Origin: Bacteroidota bacterium
Lineage (GTDB): Bacteria > Bacteroidota > Bacteroidia > J057
DNA: 5,811 nucleotides
Reading direction: 5' to 3'
Assembly: GCA_963169475.1 (NCBI GenBank)
Contig: CAUJFT010000174.1
Span: 1 to 5,811, forward strand
The translations under genes were made by a program, and so were the position numbers. This document shows, one piece after another, positions 1 through 5,602 of this stretch. Numbering within the stretch: the stretch's first letter is position 1; each line of letters begins with the position of its first letter. The notes under the pieces were generated by a model that was not told where the DNA came from, ran no database searches, and saw only the letters and a list, made by a program, of their open reading frames with translations.

Positions 1-60
1 AAAATAATATCATAAACTAATTTCAAATGAGTACTTAAGAAAAAATAAGTTGTATCTATT

Positions 61-83
61 GGGTTAGCGTTTTATTCTAACCC
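61..83 (-). terminator. Stem-loop at the 3' end of the HAD gene, possible terminator
   Basis: A perfect 7-bp inverted repeat (GGGTTAG at 61-67, CTAACCC at 77-83) encloses a 9-nt loop and overlaps the last codons and stop of the HAD phosphatase gene. Read on the minus strand it is followed, about 14 nt later, by a T-rich run near positions 41-47. That distance is longer than in a classic intrinsic terminator and the stem is only moderately GC-rich, so termination is plausible but not certain. It is the only hairpin close to a gene end in this window that looks terminator-like. Confidence 0.45.
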
Positions 84-662
84 TCTATAAAAGGGGACAT
101 CAGCCCACCTAAGTAGCTCTGTATCCCCTTGGGAATCTCCGTAAACAAAGCTCCGATAATTTTCTTCCGGTGTAAGAAGTGCTAATAAGCGGTTGAGTTT
201 TTGTTGCCCGTAACAGTTTTTTCCGTTAAGTTTTCCGGTAAAACGTCCGTCTTTAATCTCCGGCTCTGAGGCAATAAGGATAAATCCATTTTCTTCTGCC
301 CATGCTTTTGTCCAAAATGTAAGAGAAGCCGTAACAAGATATAGCCGATGATGGTATGCCTTATGCTTTGCGATAATTTCTGACGCTTTGGGGCGAATGA
401 ATTGAGGAAGGCGTGTTTGTGCATATTTTTTCCCCCATTCGTATAATTCTACCTCCGGAGTATCCTTAAAAAAATGGGAAAGCAAAATTTCTTTTGCCCG
501 CTGACGGGATAGTATTTTTAAAAGGTAAGCCGCTAAGTAGGGCGAAATCCAACACAATCCGACACAAAAGGCAAAAGAACCTTTCACAAAGCGGATAAAG
601 TCCGTCATTGTGTCTTTACAAGTGATAGTGCCATCAAAATCAAAGACAGCAATAGTATTCAT
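72..662 (-). CDS. HAD-IB family phosphatase (phosphoserine-phosphatase-like)
   Basis: A cytoplasmic haloacid dehalogenase-superfamily hydrolase of 196 residues, a normal length for the HAD-IB subfamily. All four HAD motifs are visible: motif I DFDGT with nucleophile Asp8 and acid/base Asp10; motif II at YLVTAS (Thr111); motif III Lys155 in QQKLNRL; and motif IV GDSQGD with Asp176 and Asp180 for magnesium. Residues about 20-90 form the helical C1 cap, which contains an unusually apolar stretch (about 29-48). The family dephosphorylates small phosphorylated metabolites such as phosphoserine, but substrates vary and none can be assigned here. The ATG at 662 sits right at the start of the motif I strand, as expected. 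It follows the PfkB kinase gene by 68 bp and is probably cotranscribed with it. A stem-loop overlaps its stop codon. Family call is firm, function unknown. Confidence 0.9.
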   Translation of the reverse strand: MNTIAVFDFDGTITCKDTMTDFIRFVKGSFAFCVGLCWISPYLAAYLLKILSRQRAKEILLSHFFKDTPEVELYEWGKKYAQTRLPQFIRPKASEIIAKHKAYHHRLYLVTASLTFWTKAWAEENGFILIASEPEIKDGRFTGKLNGKNCYGQQKLNRLLALLTPEENYRSFVYGDSQGDTELLRWADVPFYRGLE

Positions 663-706
663 TAGATAAAATATAGACAGAATCCGAAATTACTTTTTTA
701 TCGGAC

Positions 707-717
707 TTAACGAGGTA
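707..717 (-). repeat. Recurring intergenic motif ACCTCGTT, copy 1
   Basis: The sequence TTAACGAGGTA (plus strand) lies 14 bp past the stop codon of the sugar kinase gene. The core AACGAGGT recurs at 2018-2025 and at 5804-5811, always in non-coding DNA and in the same orientation. Its role is unknown. Confidence 0.3.
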
Positions 718-730
718 CCTTCTCTTGTTT

Positions 731-1639
731 TTAGCTGACCAAAGAATGAAACTGCTTTACCCTATTTTCAATATCGGAAGTAGTAAGTCCTAATATTCCC
801 TCTACGCCAAACTTTTCTACGCAAAAACTTGCCATTGCACTTCCATAAACCATTGCCTCTTTGAGGGTATCAAAGGAAAAGCTATCTTTCTTGACAAGAT
901 GTCCAATAAAGCCGCCGGCAAAAGTATCCCCTGCTCCCGTAGGGTCAAATACTACTTCTAACGGGAGTGCTGGAACAAAGTATATCTGCCCATAGTAAAA
1001 TAATAATGCGCCATGCTCTCCTTTTTTTATTACTACAATATTGGGTCCCATGGAATTAATTACCCTTGCGGCGACAAGGAGGGAATACTGCCCTGTAAGT
1101 TGCCTTGCTTCTTCATCGTTGATAATCAGCACATCTACATTAGAGATAGTGGTTTTCAAATCAGGAAGAAAGCTACTTATCCAGAAATTCATAGTATCCA
1201 TTACCACAAGTTTAGGGCGGGTAGGGAGGCGGTCAATTACCGTTTGCTGAACAGCAGGAGAAAGGTTGCCAAGCATAAGATAATCACAGTTTTTGTAAGA
1301 ATCAGGAATAATCGGGTCAAAGCTCCCCAATACATTAAGTTGAGTTTCCAACGTTTCCCTATGATTCATGTCATTAAAGTATTTCCCTGCCCAGAAAAAA
1401 GATTTTTCATCTGTCTTTTGCTGAATCCCATACGTATTTATCCCCGCCTCTTGCATCATCGTAAGGTCGCGCTCCCGAAAATCATTGCCTATCACCGAAA
1501 TAAGGTTTACGGGCTTCGTAAAATAAGACGCTGCCAGAGAAATAAAAGTACCCGCACCGCCTAATATTCTCTCCGCTTTTCCAAAAGGGGTTTCTATGGA
1601 ATCAAAAGCTACCGAGCCTACTGTTATTAGATTAGCCAT
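731..1639 (-). CDS. PfkB/ribokinase-family sugar kinase
   Basis: A 302-residue carbohydrate kinase of the ribokinase (PfkB) family, which transfers phosphate from ATP to a hydroxyl of a sugar, nucleoside or related compound in the cytoplasm. The N-terminal signature is present as GSVAFDSIETPFGK (about 8-21) followed by GGAGTFISLAAS (27-38). The C-terminal PfkB signature DPTGAGDTFAGGF (232-244) supplies the anion hole and the catalytic base Asp238. NDEEA (174-178) matches the family's conserved NxxE motif, and KKGEHGA (205-211) matches the strand near the nucleotide site. The N-terminal wording resembles the Bacteroidota group called ribokinase group C, whose substrate I do not know. The start at 1639 places the first beta strand at residues 3-8, which is normal. 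A promoter is predicted about 145-175 bp upstream, and a HAD phosphatase follows after 68 bp. Specificity cannot be inferred. Confidence 0.92.
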   Translation of the reverse strand: MANLITVGSVAFDSIETPFGKAERILGGAGTFISLAASYFTKPVNLISVIGNDFRERDLTMMQEAGINTYGIQQKTDEKSFFWAGKYFNDMNHRETLETQLNVLGSFDPIIPDSYKNCDYLMLGNLSPAVQQTVIDRLPTRPKLVVMDTMNFWISSFLPDLKTTISNVDVLIINDEEARQLTGQYSLLVAARVINSMGPNIVVIKKGEHGALLFYYGQIYFVPALPLEVVFDPTGAGDTFAGGFIGHLVKKDSFSFDTLKEAMVYGSAMASFCVEKFGVEGILGLTTSDIENRVKQFHSLVS

Positions 1640-1783
1640 ATATATTTGTTTACTATTTTATACTGAGATTAACAAGATTTGTAGCATTGATGATGAAAGG
1701 ATTTCAATCACTTTTCTATCCTCGCTTGCAATTAGTATGTGTTAGAGCCTCCTTTTATCTTGAAGGGTTTTCCAAAACGGGGG

Positions 1784-1815
1784 CAAATTTCTATATTTTT
1801 GTCATGTAAAACAAA
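1784..1815 (-). promoter_or_regulatory. Predicted Bacteroidota-type promoter for the kinase-phosphatase transcript
   Basis: On the minus strand TTTG (1815-1812) is followed by exactly 20 nt and then GAAATTTG (1791-1784), one mismatch from the Bacteroidota -7 consensus TAnnTTTG. The predicted start is near 1777, giving a leader of about 140 nt before the kinase ATG at 1639. The same TTTG-N20-TAnnTTTG geometry occurs upstream of paaA, which supports both calls. An inverted repeat GTTTT-CC-AAAAC (1767-1778) covers the predicted start and could be an operator, but it is short. This is a consensus match only. Confidence 0.45.
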
Positions 1816-1949
1816 TCCTATTTTATGGGGATATTAGATAAATATCAGGGGAGAGCCAAAACCCGTTGCCAGAAGGCACTAACAATTCTGAAATTTTGAA
1901 AGTATTAAAAACTATTTAAGCTATAAGAATAGTGGAAAAATATAGCGGT

Positions 1950-1973
1950 TTTATACACAGATTTATGCACAGA
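1950..1973 (+). promoter_or_regulatory. Tandem pair of DnaA-box-like sequences
   Basis: Two head-to-tail 12-bp units, TTTATACACAGA (1950-1961) and TTTATGCACAGA (1962-1973), differ at one base. Each contains a perfect match to the DnaA-box consensus TTATNCACA (1951-1959 and 1963-1971), in the same orientation with a 12-bp period. They lie in AT-rich non-coding DNA. DnaA boxes occur in replication origins, in promoters controlled by DnaA and in titration sites; which applies here cannot be told from two boxes. I saw no further perfect boxes in the gap. Confidence 0.5.
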
Positions 1974-2001
1974 CTAAGCCTAAAATTACAGTTTAGCGTA
2001 C

Positions 2002-2026
2002 TAATGAGGGCTTTTCCAACGAGGTA
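2002..2026 (-). repeat. Recurring intergenic motif ACCTCGTT, copy 2 with a related half
   Basis: TAATGAGGGC (2002-2011) is followed by CCAACGAGGTA (2016-2026), about 60-85 bp downstream of the paaD stop. The pair resembles TTAGCGAGGGC and TAACGAGGT at the right edge of the window, although the distance between halves differs (about 16 versus 24 bp). Its role is unknown. Confidence 0.3.
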
Positions 2027-2086
2027 TTTTGACTTAATATAAACAATTTTCAAACAACCTCTTGCTCCTTAAATAGCGGTATTATG

Positions 2087-2572
2087 CTATCTTAGGCATT
2101 TAAAGTAATCGAAAGGCTCCAAACAGTCCATACATTTAAACAAAGCCTTACAAGCAGTAGAACCAAAAAGGGTTAGCATTTGTGTATGTTTAGACTTACA
2201 ATTGGGGCAGGTTACTTGGCGCACTTCTCCCATTAGTGCTTTTTTATCCGCAGAGGGTGAAAGAGGCGGAGCAATTCCATACTCCATCAGTTTTTGCTTG
2301 CCTTCTTCTGTCATCCAATCGGTAGTCCAAGCAGGGGAGAGGATTGTATTTACTTTTACAAAGGAAACGCCTGCCAGCCGAAGGGTTTCGATAATATTTT
2401 TTTCTATCTCGTTCATTGCTGGACAGCCAGAATAGGTAGGAGTAATCGTAATCTTAACGATACCTTCGGAAAATTCTACTCCTCTTACTACTCCCATATC
2501 CAGAATAGAGAGTACCGGAATTTCGGGGTCTGTAACAGAGGCAAGAAGTTTATAAATCTGCGTAACATTCAT
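2087..2572 (-). CDS. paaD: Phenylacetyl-CoA epoxidase accessory protein PaaD
   Basis: A 161-residue protein with the two-part PaaD architecture. The N-terminal MIP18/DUF59-like domain (about 3-85) carries DPEIP (15-19) and TYSGCPA with Cys50, the residue typical of this iron-sulfur-assembly family. The C-terminal zinc-ribbon-like segment (about 120-160) has CPNC (122-125), FGSTACKALFKC (136-147), CMDC (147-150) and the PaaD hallmark EPFDYFKC (152-159). PaaD is needed for an active phenylacetyl-CoA epoxidase in vivo and is thought to help mature its metal centres, possibly the Fe-S cluster of PaaE. The start is fixed by a 4-bp ATGA overlap with the upstream haemoglobin gene, implying translational coupling. 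It is the last gene of the operon: the next gene is 447 bp away and belongs to another family. Identification is firm. Confidence 0.96.
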   Translation of the reverse strand: MNVTQIYKLLASVTDPEIPVLSILDMGVVRGVEFSEGIVKITITPTYSGCPAMNEIEKNIIETLRLAGVSFVKVNTILSPAWTTDWMTEEGKQKLMEYGIAPPLSPSADKKALMGEVRQVTCPNCKSKHTQMLTLFGSTACKALFKCMDCLEPFDYFKCLR

Positions 2573-2961
2573 GAACTAATCGGGAAATTAGAACGCCGGA
2601 GTTTTGTCTGAATAAGGGCTGCTACTGAAATCGCGGATTGTTTGGCTTTTTCAGTATTTTCTCCCTGAAACATTTCGTCTATTGTTTCATTAAAAAGCAG
2701 TAACCATCTTTCAAAATGCGCTGTGTCCAAAGCGATTTTTTCATTTAATTCAAGATGTGTCTCCATGGGATTCCCCTTGTAGTTCATTTTCTGAAACAGA
2801 ATACCCCCCCAGAAATCCGTAATCTTTTGAAAATGGAGTTCTACCTCAATATTTGCGACCTCTACAAAGAAAAAACCGATTTTCTCATCAGCAAATACCT
2901 TTTTGTAAAAAGCGTCTACTAATGTTTTTATATCCGACCGAGAAAGAATGTCTTTCTTCAT
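2569..2961 (-). CDS. Group III truncated haemoglobin in the paa operon
   Basis: A 130-residue, single-domain 2-over-2 globin. By alignment from memory with Campylobacter jejuni Ctb, the haem-pocket residues are Tyr19 (B10, in FYKKV), His43 (E7, in LHFQKITDFW), proximal His69 (F8, in THLEL) and Trp86 (G8, in FERWLLLF). The core motifs DFW (49-51), YKGN (61-64) and HFERWLLLFNETIDEMF (82-98) are typical of group III. These proteins bind haem and ligands such as oxygen or nitric oxide in the cytoplasm; physiological roles are poorly known. The gene starts 21 bp after paaC and overlaps paaD by 4 bp (ATGA), so it is co-translated with epoxidase components. I infer a supporting role, for example scavenging NO or peroxide, or handling oxygen for the diiron enzyme, but this is untested. 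A run of seven G bases (minus strand, 2810-2804) encodes Trp51-Gly53. Confidence 0.92.
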   Translation of the reverse strand: MKKDILSRSDIKTLVDAFYKKVFADEKIGFFFVEVANIEVELHFQKITDFWGGILFQKMNYKGNPMETHLELNEKIALDTAHFERWLLLFNETIDEMFQGENTEKAKQSAISVAALIQTKLRRSNFPISS

Positions 2962-2982
2962 ACACTAAAAGAAAGTCAAACA

Positions 2983-3738
2983 TTACCACTCTAAACCGGG
3001 ATAGGCTCTTTGCATATATTGCATTTCTGCAAGGATATAGCCCAAAGCCTCTGTGTGCCTGCCGGTTTTTCCGCCATATTGCATTCCGGCAGCCTCTGGT
3101 AGGCTTAAAGTAGCCTCTTCAATTACCGCCCTCACCTTTTCTTCCCACTGCGGTTTAAGTGCCGCTAAATCAGGGAGAACTCCTGCGGCAATAAGGATTT
3201 TTTCTCTTTCTACAGGTTGAAAAATTTCATCTGTATATCTCCACACCTCATTGAGTCCCTCTTGCATCTTTCTATGACTTTCCTCCGTTCCGTCTCCCAA
3301 CCGAATTACCCATTCTGAACTCCAGCGATAGTGATAAGCAGTTTCTTTAAGTGATTTTTCGGCTATAGCTGCAAGCATTTCATTGGGGCTATTTTTTAGT
3401 TCCGAATAAAAGAGGAGTGCATAGGTGTCATATAAAAATTGTCGTGCTACTGTTTTTCCGAAATCTCCATTAGGCAGTTCTGTAAGTAGAAGATTATAGA
3501 AATCCCACCCATCGCGAAGATACGCCATATCGTCTTCCGTCCTCCCTTTGCCCTCTATTGTTGCGGCATATTGATAGAGGTTTCTTGCTTGTCCAATAAG
3601 GTCTAATGCCAGATTAGTCATAGCAATGTCTTGTTCTATAACGGGACCATGTCCACACCATTGTCCAAGCCGGTGGCTTAGCACATTAGCGTTATCTGCT
3701 AATTGGAGTACGTATTCAAATAAATGCTGATGATTCAT
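2983..3738 (-). CDS. paaC: 1,2-phenylacetyl-CoA epoxidase structural subunit PaaC
   Basis: A 251-residue ferritin-like helical protein, matching the usual PaaC length (about 248-250). PaaC is the non-catalytic partner of PaaA: it lacks a working diiron site and forms the stable heterodimer core that helps bind the CoA substrate. Characteristic stretches are visible: LADNANVLSHRLGQWCGHGP (13-32), DIAMTNLALDLIGQARNLYQY (37-57), PNGDFGKTVARQFLYD (89-104), EKSLKETAYHYRWSSEWVIR (127-146), LGDGTEESHRKMQ (147-159) and the C-terminal GRHTEALGYILAEMQYMQ (226-243) before YPGLEW. The frame is intact and both ends fit the family. It lies 12 bp after paaB and 21 bp before the haemoglobin gene, so it is operonic. 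Identification is firm. Confidence 0.97.
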   Translation of the reverse strand: MNHQHLFEYVLQLADNANVLSHRLGQWCGHGPVIEQDIAMTNLALDLIGQARNLYQYAATIEGKGRTEDDMAYLRDGWDFYNLLLTELPNGDFGKTVARQFLYDTYALLFYSELKNSPNEMLAAIAEKSLKETAYHYRWSSEWVIRLGDGTEESHRKMQEGLNEVWRYTDEIFQPVEREKILIAAGVLPDLAALKPQWEEKVRAVIEEATLSLPEAAGMQYGGKTGRHTEALGYILAEMQYMQRAYPGLEW

Positions 3739-3750
3739 AGATTCTAAAAA

Positions 3751-4038
3751 TTACATGTGTTTTACTTCCTCTGGTAAATCATAAAAAGTAGGGTGGCGAT
3801 ATACCTTATCATTTGCCGGTTCAAATAAAGCACCCGCATCGTCCGGACTCGAAGCATGAATATGTGCAGACTCTACTACCCAGATACTTACCCCTTCCAT
3901 TCTACGGGTATAAACATCTCTTGCCGATTCTATAGCCATTTGAGCGTCTGCCGCATGTAAACTACCCGCATGTTTGTGGTCTAATCCTTGTTTACTTCTG
4001 ATAAATACCTCCCAAAGAGGCCAATCTTTTGCGTTCAT
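3751..4038 (-). CDS. paaB: 1,2-phenylacetyl-CoA epoxidase subunit PaaB
   Basis: A 95-residue protein, the standard length of PaaB. It is the small subunit that bridges PaaAC heterodimers and is required for efficient activity of the epoxidase, probably by helping dock the reductase PaaE. The sequence is almost pure family signature: WPLWEVFIRSKQGLDHKHAG (6-25), LHAADAQMAIESARDVYTRR (27-46), EGVSIWVVES (48-57), PDDAGALFEPANDKVYRHPT (65-84), and the C-terminal HM. The ATG at 4038 gives the usual short N-terminus. Unlike the common paaA-paaB arrangement, a lipoprotein gene separates it from paaA; the gap to that gene is 30 bp. No Shine-Dalgarno site is seen, only an AT-rich leader, as in the neighbouring genes. 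Identification is firm. Confidence 0.97.
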   Translation of the reverse strand: MNAKDWPLWEVFIRSKQGLDHKHAGSLHAADAQMAIESARDVYTRRMEGVSIWVVESAHIHASSPDDAGALFEPANDKVYRHPTFYDLPEEVKHM

Positions 4039-4068
4039 GTTTGTTGAATATTATCTGTTTCTGATGAA

Positions 4069-4533
4069 TTAATAAAAACTAATTAGCTCACAATCAAATA
4101 TGAGTGTAGAGTTTGGAGGAATCGAGGCTACTTTTCTATCTCCATAAGCCATCTCGGAGGGAATTACAAGGACAAAACGGGAACCTGGTTTTGCTTTTTG
4201 GAATCCTACCTGCCAGCCTTTAATCACCGCATTTAAGGGAAATTCAGTAGGGCTACCTCTTTCGTAGGAGCTATCAAACACTTTTCCGTTTGTGAGCCGT
4301 CCGCTATAGTGAGCCAATACCGTTTGAGACAATTTGGGAGAATCGCCGACACCTTCTTGTAGCATGTATAATTTGACACCGCCCGCTAAATTCTCCACTT
4401 TTGAAGAATCCGGAATGGCAAAAGGAGGCTTAATCGTGTTTGAAGACACAGACTTAGAGGCGGACTTTTGAGTTTTGCAGGAAAGGAGTGCTACTACTCC
4501 CAGGAATAATAATGCAATTAATAAATGCTTCAT
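4069..4533 (-). CDS. FKBP-type peptidyl-prolyl cis-trans isomerase lipoprotein
   Basis: A 154-residue protein with a lipoprotein signal peptide followed by one FKBP domain. The first 18 residues have Lys2, a hydrophobic core and a lipobox LLSC ending at Cys19, so the mature protein should be lipid-anchored outside the cytoplasm. A Ser/Lys-rich linker (about 20-45) leads to the FKBP domain (about 50-154). Active-site positions are retained: Tyr76 (AHYSG), Phe86-Asp87 (VFDSS), Trp107 (VIKGWQVG), Tyr130 (AYGD), IPPNSTL (138-144) and Phe146. Such enzymes catalyse proline isomerisation and assist folding of exported proteins. It lies 21 bp after paaA and 30 bp before paaB, so it should be cotranscribed with a cytoplasmic oxygenase, with no obvious functional link. 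It could be a passenger gene or could help an outer-membrane or uptake protein needed during growth on aromatics; the sequence does not decide. Family call is firm. Confidence 0.94.
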   Translation of the reverse strand: MKHLLIALLFLGVVALLSCKTQKSASKSVSSNTIKPPFAIPDSSKVENLAGGVKLYMLQEGVGDSPKLSQTVLAHYSGRLTNGKVFDSSYERGSPTEFPLNAVIKGWQVGFQKAKPGSRFVLVIPSEMAYGDRKVASIPPNSTLIFDCELISFY

Positions 4534-4554
4534 GGATAATTTTTAGAAAAGCCT

Positions 4555-5511
4555 TTAAACGAGGACTTCTGATATTGGGGATTTTGTTCGTTTTTTTTCT
4601 GCATAAGCCAGAGCTGCCTCCCTTACCCAAACACCTTCCTCATAGGCTTTTACTCTTTGTGCAAGGCGTTCCTTATTACAAGGTCCGTTTCCTTTTACTA
4701 CCTCCCAAAATTCAGTCCAATTGATTTCGCCATAATCATAGTGTCCTCTTTCGGGGTTCCAATTGAGTTTGTCATCGGGTATTTTTAGTCCGATTAGCGT
4801 GGCTTGAGGTACCGTAGCATCTACAAAACGCTGCCGAAGCTCGTCATTAGACATTCGTTTGATTTTCCACTTGATAGAGGTTTCAGAATGCGTAGAGTCT
4901 GTATCCTTGGGTCCAAACATCATTAACGAGGGCCACCACCACCGATTGAGTGCGTCTTGCGCCATTCGTTTTTGCGCTGGACTACCCTTAGCAAGCGTTA
5001 GCATTATCTCATATCCCTGACGTTGATGAAAGGATTCTTCTTTACAAATTCTGACCATTGCTCTTGCGTAAGGTCCATAGGAAGTCTGGCAAAGCATTAC
5101 TTGATTCATAATTGCCGCCCCATCTACAAGCCACCCTATGGCGCCCATATCTGCCCATGTGATAGAGGGATAATTAAAGATAGAAGAATATTTCGCTTTA
5201 CCGCTATGTAAATCCTGAATCAAGCTATCTCTGTCTATGTCAAGTGTTTCAGCAGCAGAGTAGAGATACAATCCATGTCCGCCCTCATCTTGAATTTTTG
5301 CCATAAGCACAGCCTTCCGGCGAAGTGATGGAGCGCGAGTTACCCAATTCCCTTCCGGTAACATTCCTACTATTTCGGAGTGTGCGTGCTGAGAAATCTG
5401 ACGAATCAGTGTTTTACGATATTCCTTTGGCATCCAGTCCTTCGGCTCAATTTTTATCCCGGCATCTATCTTTGCTTGAAATTGCGCTTCGAGTTGCTCC
5501 TGATTTTGCAT
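4555..5511 (-). CDS. paaA: 1,2-phenylacetyl-CoA epoxidase catalytic subunit PaaA
   Basis: A 318-residue diiron oxygenase subunit (the E. coli protein is about 309). PaaA, with PaaB, PaaC and reductase PaaE, converts phenylacetyl-CoA, oxygen and NADPH to the ring-1,2-epoxide, the committing step of aerobic phenylacetate degradation in the cytoplasm. All six expected iron ligands are present at a constant offset of +4 from the E. coli numbering as I recall it: Glu46 (HAHSEI), Glu76 and His79 (DEGGHG), Asp130 (WLVDGAA), Glu159 and His162 (KEESFHQRQG). Other family stretches include GNWVTRAPSLRRKAVLMAKI (54-73) and TSYGPYARAMVRIC (143-156). The ATG at 5511 gives an N-terminus of normal length, and the leader is A/T-rich with no Shine-Dalgarno site. 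It is the first gene of the operon, about 85 bp downstream of the predicted transcription start and operator. Identification is firm. Confidence 0.98.
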   Translation of the reverse strand: MQNQEQLEAQFQAKIDAGIKIEPKDWMPKEYRKTLIRQISQHAHSEIVGMLPEGNWVTRAPSLRRKAVLMAKIQDEGGHGLYLYSAAETLDIDRDSLIQDLHSGKAKYSSIFNYPSITWADMGAIGWLVDGAAIMNQVMLCQTSYGPYARAMVRICKEESFHQRQGYEIMLTLAKGSPAQKRMAQDALNRWWWPSLMMFGPKDTDSTHSETSIKWKIKRMSNDELRQRFVDATVPQATLIGLKIPDDKLNWNPERGHYDYGEINWTEFWEVVKGNGPCNKERLAQRVKAYEEGVWVREAALAYAEKKRTKSPISEVLV

Positions 5512-5602
5512 ATTCTTTATCTTAAAGTGATGAATTGTTTCTAAAAAATAATATAATGAAGTACTTGGGGAATCCTATACATAAAGTAAAAACCTAACAA
5601 TG

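Larger units (their letters stand above)
1640..2086. other. 447-bp intergenic region between paaD and the sugar kinase gene
   Basis: No credible gene lies here; the longest start-to-stop frames noticed are about 24-25 codons and look fortuitous. The region is AT-rich. It holds a probable minus-strand promoter for the kinase (1784-1815), a small inverted repeat GTTTT-CC-AAAAC (1767-1778) next to the predicted transcription start, a tandem pair of DnaA-box-like sequences (1950-1973), and one copy of the recurring AACGAGGT motif (2018-2025) with a related TAATGAGGGC nearby (2002-2011). No strong terminator is visible after paaD: the only local hairpin (ATAGC 2073-2077 with GCTAT 2086-2090) is weak and lacks a U-run. 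Confidence 0.75.
2087..5511 (-). other. Phenylacetyl-CoA epoxidase operon paaA-fkpB-like-paaB-paaC-trHb-paaD
   Basis: Six same-strand genes have gaps of 21, 30, 12, 21 and -4 bp, with no room for internal promoters, so one polycistronic transcript is the simplest reading. Four encode the epoxidase subunits A, B and C and the maturation protein PaaD. Two are extra: a lipid-anchored FKBP isomerase and a group III truncated haemoglobin. The 'fkpB-like' name in the call is only descriptive. PaaE (reductase) and the downstream beta-oxidation-like enzymes are not in this window, so the pathway must be completed from elsewhere in the genome. Confidence 0.85.

Noticed and set aside
683..720. Hairpin TCCGA / TCGGA (683-705) and palindrome AGGTACCT (713-720) between the kinase and HAD genes
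   Set aside because: The stem is 5 bp with a 13-nt loop and no U-run follows; the 8-bp palindrome is a size expected by chance. Neither is enough to call a terminator or operator.
1013..1564. Long open frame on the plus strand inside the sugar kinase gene
   Set aside because: It lies entirely opposite a clear PfkB kinase, and its translation is rich in Arg, His, Ile and Tyr with no recognisable domain, as expected for an antisense shadow. The same reasoning removes the other plus-strand frames across the window and the minus-strand frame at 182-424.
1825..1899. Plus-strand frame of 24 codons in the gap, with a TAnnTTTG match (1794-1801) about 24 bp before its ATG
   Set aside because: There is no -33 TTTG at the right distance, the frame is very short, the -7 pattern is common in AT-rich DNA, and no family is recognisable. 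Kept only as a note.
1978..1997. Inverted repeat CTAAA / TTTAG in the gap after paaD
   Set aside because: Five A/T-rich base pairs around a 7-nt loop would be unstable and it has no associated U-run or known binding pattern.
2073..2090. Hairpin ATAGC / GCTAT at the paaD stop codon as a terminator
   Set aside because: The stem has only 5 bp, the loop is 8 nt, and the minus-strand sequence after it has no U-run, so it is not a convincing terminator.
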